Below are positions 56,941 through 64,000 of a DNA stretch of 64,000 nt, one piece after another (position 1 is the stretch's first letter; each line of letters begins with the position of its first letter). The stretch is from Gammaproteobacteria bacterium RIFCSPHIGHO2_12_FULL_63_22 (GTDB lineage Bacteria > Pseudomonadota > Gammaproteobacteria > Xanthomonadales > Xanthomonadaceae), in assembly GCA_001801685.1 (NCBI GenBank), contig MGYJ01000067.1, positions 37,164-101,163 of the forward strand. Reading direction: 5' to 3'. The notes under the pieces are model-generated. The model was not told the DNA's origin and did not search any database. It saw nothing but the letters and a program-made list of their open reading frames with translations. Position numbers and translations under genes: made by a program.

Positions 56941-56987
56941 TACTCGAGCGAGCGTATGGTGCCTCGCTCACCTACTCTGAGGGATAC

Positions 56988-59777
56988 GTGGGGATGCAGT
57001 TCGCCCTGGAGACGCGAGGACGACCCGGTGCCTACCGGCGCCTGCCGACCTGGACGCTTGCCTGCGCCCTGGCCGCGGCTGCCAGCCCGGCCCTCGCGGC
57101 GCCTCCGACGCTTGCCGATTGTACTAAACCGGAAATCGCCACCACCCTGCAGGTAACGCCCGGCAGCGACCCGGTGCCCGAGGTCCGCGCCTACTGGCTC
57201 GATCGCCAATGGATCCAATGGCCGGGCGCGCCTGCCAATGCCCGCGCATTCCGCCTGTTCCATTCGTCAACGGCACAAATCGGACGATCGAACGGCCGGC
57301 TGACCGGCGCTGCCGATGGCAGCTTGTTGCTGGTGCCGGACGCGAACGGACTGCCCGCCCATCTGGCCGCTCGGTTCAAGTTCATCGCCGATGGCCCGAG
57401 GCTGCGCATTTCCGAAGCCGATCTGCCACGGCTGGCGAAGCTTCTTCGCGGACAGCTCTTGCTGGTTGCCGAGGATGGGCGCGGCCGCGAGATCCAGTCC
57501 ACGGCCTTGCAACTTCCCGGCGCACTCGATGACCTGTACGCAGGCGCCGGATCGGCGAACGACCTGGGTGTCACGGTTGCGCCGGAGAAGACAAGTTTTG
57601 CGTTGTGGGCGCCGACCGCGCAAAACGTCGCGCTCTGTCGCTTCGATCCGGGCGCAAGCGAACCCACCCTGGAATCGATGCAGCTCGATCGTGGTACCGG
57701 TATCTGGCGAAACGCGGTGGCGCGAGACCTGACCGGCCAGTACTACCAGTACCTGGTGGACGTGGTCGTACCCGGCGTGGGGCTGGTGCGCAATCGCGTG
57801 ACTGATCCGTATTCGATCAGCCTGGACGCCGACTCGAAGCGCAGCTATATCGCAAACCTGGATTCAGCCACGCTCAAACCGGACGGATGGGATCAAACGC
57901 CCGCGCCGCATGCCAGCCTGGCGCAGACCGACATGGTCATCTACGAATTGCATGTCCGCGATTTTTCCATCAACGATACGTCGGTGCCTGCGGCGATGCG
58001 CGGCAAGTACGGCGCCTTCGCGCTGGCCGATTCGCAAGGTCGCAAACATCTGCAGGCCTTGGCCGGGGCCGGCATGACCGACGTGCACCTGTTGCCGGTG
58101 TTCGACCTGGCCAGCGTACCGGAGGTCGGCTGCAAGACACCTCTCATCAACGATGATGGACCTGCCAGCGAATCGCAGCAGGCGGCAGTGATGGCGGTTG
58201 CCGCGACCGATTGTTTCAACTGGGGCTACGACCCTCTTCACTTCAATGCGCCCGAGGGCAGTTTCGCCAGCGATGCCAGCGACGGCGCGCTGCGCATCCG
58301 CGAATTCCGCCAGATGGTGCAGGCCTTGCATCGTGACGGCCTGCGCGTGGGCATGGACGTGGTCTACAACCACACCAGCGCCTCGGGACAGAAGGACAAA
58401 TCGGTGCTCGACCGGGTAGTACCCGGTTACTACCACCGCCTTGATGCCAAGGGCGCGGTCGAGCGTTCCACCTGCTGCGACAACACTGCCACCGAGCACC
58501 GGATGATGGCGAAGCTGATGAGCGATTCCGTGTTGCTGTGGGCGACGCAATATCGTATCGACTCGTTCCGCTTCGACCTGATGGCGCACCAGCCGAGGGC
58601 TGAAATGGAAGCCTTGTCGGCGCGCGTGGACAAGGCGACCGGTCGCCATGTGAACCTGATCGGGGAGGGCTGGAACTTTGGCGAAGTCGCCAATGGCGCG
58701 CGCTTCGTGCAGGCCTCGCAACTTTCACTGGGCGGCTCGGGCATCGGCACCTTCAGCGACCGCGGTCGCGATGCGGTGCGCGGCGGCAGCGCCGCCGACA
58801 GTGGCGATGCGATGATCGCGCGGCAGGGCTATGTCAATGGCCTGGTGTATGCGCCCAATGCCAAGGCACCCTCGCGCCCGGTGTCGGATTTGTTGAAGAC
58901 GGCGGACATGGTGCGGGTCGGGCTGGCAGGTTCGATCCGGGACTACGCGATGACTGACTTCACCGGCCGCAGCGTTGTCCTTTCCGACATCGACTACGGC
59001 GGGCAGCCTGCCGGCTACGTGGGCGATCCGGCCGAAGTGGTGAACTACGTCGAGAACCACGACAACCAGACCTTGTTCGACGCCAACGCCTACAAGCTGC
59101 CGCTCGATACCAGCAGCGCGGACCGAGCGCGCGTGCAGGTGCTGGCGGCAGCGATCAATGCCTTCAGCCAGGGTGTCGCCTACTTCCATGCCGGCATCGA
59201 CACGCTCCGATCAAAGTCGCTCGACCGCAACAGCTACGATTCCGGCGACTGGTTCAACCGGATCGACTGGAGCGGGTGGGACAACTATTTCGGCACTGGC
59301 CTGCCGCCCAAACCCGACAACGGACGCGACTACGAGCTGATGCGGCCCCTGCTGGCCAATTCCGCCATCCGCCCGACCCAGGCGGACATCGCATTTGCGC
59401 GCGGCGCTTTCCAGGACCTGCTGCGAATTCGCGCCAGCTCGCGATTGTTCCGCTTGCGCAGCGCGGCCGAGATCAAGGCGCGCCTCAGTTTCCCGAATAT
59501 CGGGCCCGGGCAGAATCCGGTCGTGCTGGTCGGCCACCTGGACGGACACGGCCTGGATGGCGCGAACTTCAGCGAACTGCTTTACTTCATCAACGTGGAT
59601 GACGCCGCGCAGGTGATCACGCTGCCCATGCAGGGGTCGAAGCCCTGGCTCCTGCACCCGGTCCACCGCGGAAACCAAGCCGCAGACCCGCGTCCGCGGC
59701 ATGACGCCATTCATGACCGGGCAACCGGTCGCTTCACGGTGCCACCCCGCACCGCCCTCGTTTACGTGGTGGACTGA
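56988..59777 (+). CDS. Secreted pullulanase-type alpha-1,6-glucosidase (GH13)
   Basis: Signal peptide; [22 protein letters not shown]48-like; [55 protein letters not shown]; start GTG 56988 or ATG 56994. Confidence 0.93.
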   Translation: MGMQFALETRGRPGAYRRLPTWTLACALAAAASPALAAPPTLADCTKPEIATTLQVTPGSDPVPEVRAYWLDRQWIQWPGAPANARAFRLFHSSTAQIGRSNGRLTGAADGSLLLVPDANGLPAHLAARFKFIADGPRLRISEADLPRLAKLLRGQLLLVAEDGRGREIQSTALQLPGALDDLYAGAGSANDLGVTVAPEKTSFALWAPTAQNVALCRFDPGASEPTLESMQLDRGTGIWRNAVARDLTGQYYQYLVDVVVPGVGLVRNRVTDPYSISLDADSKRSYIANLDSATLKPDGWDQTPAPHASLAQTDMVIYELHVRDFSINDTSVPAAMRGKYGAFALADSQGRKHLQALAGAGMTDVHLLPVFDLASVPEVGCKTPLINDDGPASESQQAAVMAVAATDCFNWGYDPLHFNAPEGSFASDASDGALRIREFRQMVQALHRDGLRVGMDVVYNHTSASGQKDKSVLDRVVPGYYHRLDAKGAVERSTCCDNTATEHRMMAKLMSDSVLLWATQYRIDSFRFDLMAHQPRAEMEALSARVDKATGRHVNLIGEGWNFGEVANGARFVQASQLSLGGSGIGTFSDRGRDAVRGGSAADSGDAMIARQGYVNGLVYAPNAKAPSRPVSDLLKTADMVRVGLAGSIRDYAMTDFTGRSVVLSDIDYGGQPAGYVGDPAEVVNYVENHDNQTLFDANAYKLPLDTSSADRARVQVLAAAINAFSQGVAYFHAGIDTLRSKSLDRNSYDSGDWFNRIDWSGWDNYFGTGLPPKPDNGRDYELMRPLLANSAIRPTQADIAFARGAFQDLLRIRASSRLFRLRSAAEIKARLSFPNIGPGQNPVVLVGHLDGHGLDGANFSELLYFINVDDAAQVITLPMQGSKPWLLHPVHRGNQAADPRPRHDAIHDRATGRFTVPPRTALVYVVD

Positions 59778-61238
59778 ATGCTCAACCGAAAAACCGCGCC
59801 CGTGCTGGTGCACGACACCCTGCTGCTGTTTGGCGCCACCGGCGACCTGTCGCAGCGCTACCTGTTTCCGTCGCTGGTGCACCTGCTGCGCGACCGCCTG
59901 CTGCCCACTGACTTCCGCCTGATCGCCATCGGTCGGCAGGACTATGACCAGGAAGGCTTCAAGTCCTGGTTGCGCGAACAGTTGCCCGACGAAGCCACGC
60001 GCAATCGCGAGGCCTTCAATGACTTGCTCGCGCGCACACGCTATGTCGCCGTGGATCTTTCCGACAGCGAACAGATGTCGAAGCTGCTGGCGGAGTTTTC
60101 CGATCGCCCCTGCGTCAGTTACCTGGCGATTCCGCCGCACCTGTTCACGCCGACCTGCGAAGGCCTGCAAGCCGCGGGACTGCTGGCGGAACCGTCGCGA
60201 CTGGTGCTTGAAAAACCGATCGGCCACGACCTGGCCTCGTCGCGCTTCATCAATGCCACGCTGCGCGGCTTCCTGGATGAAAGCAGGATCTTCCGCATCG
60301 ACCATTACCTGGGCAAGGCGCCGGTGCAAAACCTGCTGGCGCTGCGTTTCGGCAACACGCTGATGGAAGCGGTGTGGCACAACCGCTGGATCGAGTCGGT
60401 GGACATCCTGGTGGCGGAAACAGCCGGCGTGGATGGCCGCGAAGGTTATTACGCGCAGTACGGCGCGCTGCGCGACATGGTCCAGAACCACATGCTGCAA
60501 TTGCTGGCGCTGATCGCGATGGAGCCGCCCGGCTCGCTGGATGCCGACAGCCTGCGCGACGAAAAGAGGAAGGTGCTGCGTGCGCTGCGGCCGATGACCC
60601 CCGAGGACGTCGCGCGCGACAGCGTGCGCGGTCGCTACCAGTCGGGCGTGGTGGACGGACGCGCCGTGCCGGGTTTCGACCACCCCAGCGATTGCGAAAC
60701 CTTCGTCGCCTTGCGCGCGCGCATCGACAACTGGCGCTGGGCCGGCGTGCCCTTCCGCCTCGTTACGGGCAAGCGGCTCGCGCAGCGCACGACGGAGGTC
60801 GTGGTTTCGTTCAAGCCGGTGTCGCACTGGATCTTCGATCGGCCGCCACATTCCGGTGCTACGCCCAACCGGTTGCTGATGCAGTTGCAGCCCGAAGAAA
60901 ACATTGAACTCGGCCTGATGGGCAGCCTCGCCGCCCCGGAATGGAGCGGCACCGAACTGCAGCCCCTTTCGCTGGACCTGGGAATGTCGGCCACGCCGCA
61001 ACGCCGCATCGCCTATGAGCGCCTGTTGCTGGACGCGATGCACGGCAACCAGGCCTTGTTCGTGACCGGTGATGAAGTGGAAGCGGCCTGGTCGTGGATC
61101 GACAGTGTCAGCGAAGCCTGGACCACCGCCGGCGTGCATACGAAGTCCTATCCGGCCGGATCCTGGGGCCCCGCGGAAGCCAGCGACTTCCTGCCGGTCA
61201 GCGTACCCAGCACCAAGCGCCCGGTGAGAAAGGCATGA
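59778..61238 (+). CDS. zwf: Glucose-6-phosphate 1-dehydrogenase
   Basis: LFGATGDLSQRYLFPSLVHLL; IFRIDHYLGKAPVQNLLALRFGN. Confidence 0.95.
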   Translation: MLNRKTAPVLVHDTLLLFGATGDLSQRYLFPSLVHLLRDRLLPTDFRLIAIGRQDYDQEGFKSWLREQLPDEATRNREAFNDLLARTRYVAVDLSDSEQMSKLLAEFSDRPCVSYLAIPPHLFTPTCEGLQAAGLLAEPSRLVLEKPIGHDLASSRFINATLRGFLDESRIFRIDHYLGKAPVQNLLALRFGNTLMEAVWHNRWIESVDILVAETAGVDGREGYYAQYGALRDMVQNHMLQLLALIAMEPPGSLDADSLRDEKRKVLRALRPMTPEDVARDSVRGRYQSGVVDGRAVPGFDHPSDCETFVALRARIDNWRWAGVPFRLVTGKRLAQRTTEVVVSFKPVSHWIFDRPPHSGATPNRLLMQLQPEENIELGLMGSLAAPEWSGTELQPLSLDLGMSATPQRRIAYERLLLDAMHGNQALFVTGDEVEAAWSWIDSVSEAWTTAGVHTKSYPAGSWGPAEASDFLPVSVPSTKRPVRKA

Positions 61239-62242
61239 GTCGATCGCTCGCCCTGCTGGCTGATATCGGCGGCACGCATGCGCGTTTTGCGTTGGCAGAC
61301 ACGACCTTGCCGGCCCCCTTGCTGGACGAGAGCATTCGCCAGTTCGAAGTGGCGGGCTTTGCATCGCTGGTGGATGCGGCGAAGCATTACCTGATGCAGG
61401 TGGAGACCGGTCGTGATCGCGTGGAACAGGGCGTGTTCGCCGTTGCCGGCCGCGTGGATGGCGACCATGCCCGCATCACCAACCATCCTTGGCAGATATC
61501 GCGAACCGACACGCTGGCAGCGCTCGACTTGCACCACCTGCGCCTGGTCAACGACTTTGCCGCACAGGCCATGGCGGTGCGCTTGCTCACCGACGGCGAC
61601 CTCGCATCCATCGGCGGATTGCCACGCGCGACCGGCGACCGCACTGCACGGACCTACGCCGTGCTCGGACCGGGTACCGGCCTCGGCGTCAGTGCCCTGC
61701 TCGTTCGCAATGGCTGCAGCCATGTGCTCGAAACCGAAGGCGGACACATCAGCTTCGCACCCACCAATGCAGAAGAAGCCGCCATCCTCGGGCGACTGTC
61801 TTCGCAATTTGGTCGCGTCTCGAACGAACGATTGGTGAGCGGCAGCGGCCTGGTCAACATCCATCGCGCCCTGTCGGAGATTGCAGGCCAGGCCGGGCCG
61901 GAATTGAAGCCGCATGAAGTCAGTGCCGGCGCCGCCCGCGGCGATCCTCGCTGCCAGCGCGCCGTGGAAATTTTCTGCGCCGTATTCGGTGCGATTGCCG
62001 GCGACCTGGTGCTGACGCTGGGCGCCTGGGATGGCGTTTTCCTGACCGGCGGGCTCGTGCCGAGACTGCTCGAGGCGCTGCATGCCTCCAAGTTCCGCGC
62101 TCGATTCGAAGCCAAGGGTCGGTTTTCCCCGGCCATGGCGGCCGTCCCATCGTTGGCTGTATTGCATCCGCAAGCGGGCCTGCTCGGCGCCGCGGCGTTT
62201 GCGTTGCAGAATGGCGGTCCCGGACACGCGGACCGAGGTTGA
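61235..62242 (+). CDS. glk: Glucokinase
   Basis: LLADIGGTHARFALAD; GPGTGLGVSALL; ETEGGHISFAP; start ATG 61235. Confidence 0.95.
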   Translation: MSRSLALLADIGGTHARFALADTTLPAPLLDESIRQFEVAGFASLVDAAKHYLMQVETGRDRVEQGVFAVAGRVDGDHARITNHPWQISRTDTLAALDLHHLRLVNDFAAQAMAVRLLTDGDLASIGGLPRATGDRTARTYAVLGPGTGLGVSALLVRNGCSHVLETEGGHISFAPTNAEEAAILGRLSSQFGRVSNERLVSGSGLVNIHRALSEIAGQAGPELKPHEVSAGAARGDPRCQRAVEIFCAVFGAIAGDLVLTLGAWDGVFLTGGLVPRLLEALHASKFRARFEAKGRFSPAMAAVPSLAVLHPQAGLLGAAAFALQNGGPGHADRG

Positions 62243-62973
62243 GCGAGATGGATGGAAAATTGCCAGAAGCAGGTCGCGTGTCGCCGGAATGGATCCGGCA
62301 CGCGGATGCATCGCGATGGGCATCCGCCATCGCCGGCATCACTGCCGATGCCTTGCGCGCCGACCTTGCCGTGGGCGATGGCGCGCGACTGCTGGTATCC
62401 GGCGGCACGACACCTGCACCGGTCTATCGCGAACTGACGCTGCATGGCCTCGACTGGGGCCGCGTGCGGGTCGCGCTGGTTGACGAACGCTGGTTGCCAC
62501 CGGGCGATGCCGACAGCAACGCAGAACTGGTTCGGGAAACCTTGCTGGACGGACCCGCCGCGGCCGCGCGATTCGAACCCATCCTGATGCCCGACCGCAG
62601 CCTGGACGAATCCGTGCGCACCGCCAACCGCATGTCACGACCGGCCAGCATCGCCTTGCTGGGCATGGGTCCCGACGGACACACCGCGTCCTTGTTCCCT
62701 GGTGCAAGCTCACTCGCACAGGCGCTCGCTGCAAGCGACGACTATGTCTCCTTCGATGCCGCCGGTTGCGCGGGCGCCGGCGCCTGGCCGTTGCGGATCA
62801 GCATCACGCCGGCGGGCTTGGCCAAGGCGCGCCACCGACTGTTGCTGGTGCGTGGCGAGCCCAAGCGTCGCCTGCTGGAACGCGCGATCGCCGGCGACGA
62901 CGTATCCGAACTGCCCGTGCGCGCCTTGTTTGCGTTGCCCGGCAACCCCCTTCAGATCCACTGGTGTCCCTGA
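62239..62973 (+). CDS. pgl: 6-phosphogluconolactonase
   Basis: [44 protein letters not shown]; start TTG 62239 or ATG 62248. Confidence 0.93.
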   Translation: MSEMDGKLPEAGRVSPEWIRHADASRWASAIAGITADALRADLAVGDGARLLVSGGTTPAPVYRELTLHGLDWGRVRVALVDERWLPPGDADSNAELVRETLLDGPAAAARFEPILMPDRSLDESVRTANRMSRPASIALLGMGPDGHTASLFPGASSLAQALAASDDYVSFDAAGCAGAGAWPLRISITPAGLAKARHRLLLVRGEPKRRLLERAIAGDDVSELPVRALFALPGNPLQIHWCP

Positions 62974-64000
62974 TGAAATTCCCACTGCAAGACCGCGTGA
63001 TCGCCGTAACCGAGCGCATCCGCGACCGAAGCCGGCGCACGCGCCAGGCTTATCTGGAAAGCGTGGACGCCGGCCATCGCAATGGCCCACTGCGCCATCG
63101 CCTGAGTTGCGGCAACCTGGCGCACGGCTTCGCGGCATCGGGCGACGACAAGCCGCGGCTCAAGGGCGGTGTCACGCCCAACCTCGGCATCATCAACGCC
63201 TACAACGACATGTTGTCGGCGCACCAGCCGTTCGAAACCTATCCCGAACTGATTCGCGCCGTCGCGCGCGCGCATGGCGCCACCGCGCAAGTGGCGGGCG
63301 GCGTGCCGGCGATGTGCGATGGCGTGACGCAAGGCCGGGCCGGCATGGAACTCTCCCTGTTCTCGCGCGACGTGATCGCGCAGGCCACCGCCGTCTCGCT
63401 CAGCCACGACATGTTCGATGCGGCGATCTGCCTGGGTGTCTGCGACAAGATCGTGCCCGGCCTGCTGATCGGCACGCTCGCCTTCGGCCATCTGCCCGTG
63501 GTCTTCGCGCCCGCAGGGCCGATGACGCCTGGCCTGTCGAATCGTGAGAAGGCGGCGGTGCGCGAACGCTTCGCTGCGGGACTGGCAACGCGGGAAGAAC
63601 TGCTGGAAGCCGAATCGGCGTCGTATCACTCGGCGGGCACCTGCACCTTCTACGGCACGGCCAATTCCAACCAGGTGTTGCTCGAGGCGATGGGCCTGCA
63701 GTTGCCGGGCTCGTCCTTCGTCAATCCGGGCACGCCGCTGCGCGCCGCACTGACCGAGGCCGCTACGGTTCGCGCGCTCGAGATCAGCGCGCTCGGCAAC
63801 GACTACCGGCCGATCGGTCGCTTGGTGGACGAACGCGCCATCGTCAATGCCATCGTCAGCCTGATCGCGACCGGGGGTTCGACCAACCACACCATCCACT
63901 GGGTTGCAGTGGCGCGTGCCGCCGGCATCGTGCTGACCTGGGACGACATCGACCAGCTTGCGCAGGGCGTGCCGCTGCTCGCGCGCGTCTATCCCAACGG
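62973..64000 (+). CDS. edd: Phosphogluconate dehydratase, N-terminal part (runs off right edge)
   Basis: [28 protein letters not shown]...[25 protein letters not shown]...[57 protein letters not shown]; absent from the ORF track because it has no stop in the window. Confidence 0.95.
   Translation, partial: MKFPLQDRVIAVTERIRDRSRRTRQAYLESVDAGHRNGPLRHRLSCGNLAHGFAASGDDKPRLKGGVTPNLGIINAYNDMLSAHQPFETYPELIRAVARAHGATAQVAGGVPAMCDGVTQGRAGMELSLFSRDVIAQATAVSLSHDMFDAAICLGVCDKIVPGLLIGTLAFGHLPVVFAPAGPMTPGLSNREKAAVRERFAAGLATREELLEAESASYHSAGTCTFYGTANSNQVLLEAMGLQLPGSSFVNPGTPLRAALTEAATVRALEISALGNDYRPIGRLVDERAIVNAIVSLIATGGSTNHTIHWVAVARAAGIVLTWDDIDQLAQGVPLLARVYPN

Noticed and set aside
59211-61364. 717-aa antisense ORF over pullulanase and zwf
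   Set aside because: Shadow ORF opposite conserved enzymes; no domain recognised.
1-64000. CRISPR arrays, tRNA/rRNA genes, transposases or prophage
   Set aside because: No regularly spaced direct repeats, tRNA-like cloverleaf, IS transposase or phage-type ORF was recognised; visual inspection cannot fully exclude small elements.

Overview
A 64 kb window of high-GC proteobacterial DNA. Gene style (two TonB receptor types, tryptophan-halogenase-like protein, many secreted GH13 enzymes) suggests a Xanthomonadaceae-like gammaproteobacterium, but taxonomy is inference only. It reads as a carbohydrate super-locus with four parts. (1) At 1-13.4 kb: a LacI-linked putative beta-glucan locus with an ABC importer, GH1 beta-glucosidase, PF10091/GH144-like 'glycoamylase', a large discoidin plus (alpha/alpha)6 protein and an Oar-like TonB receptor. 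(2) At 13.5-22.7 kb and 32-57 kb: a maltodextrin/glycogen regulon with a glucokinase-RpiR(HexR-like) fusion, secreted GH13 enzymes, a TonB receptor with a tryptophan-halogenase-like neighbour, malEFGK, an MFS carrier and glgP-glgB-glgX-malQ plus unusual accessory genes. (3) At 57-64 kb: a pullulanase-zwf-glk-pgl-edd Entner-Doudoroff operon. (4) At 22.8-32 kb: an aldo/keto reductase, then an alpha-2-macroglobulin / PBP1C pair. The main non-obvious observation is a set of six matches to TGTARTwwwAYTACA. They form one pair in each of three divergent promoter regions (18.15-18.29, 42.62-42.73 and 56.84-56.94 kb). This resembles the HexR-type operator, and the only HexR-like regulator in the window is fused to a glucokinase. 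A second palindrome class (NTGNAANCGNTTNCAN, LacI type) marks the first locus and also occurs in the 18.1-18.3 kb promoter region. No tRNA, rRNA, CRISPR array or mobile element was recognised. All assignments come from reading the sequence without database searches.
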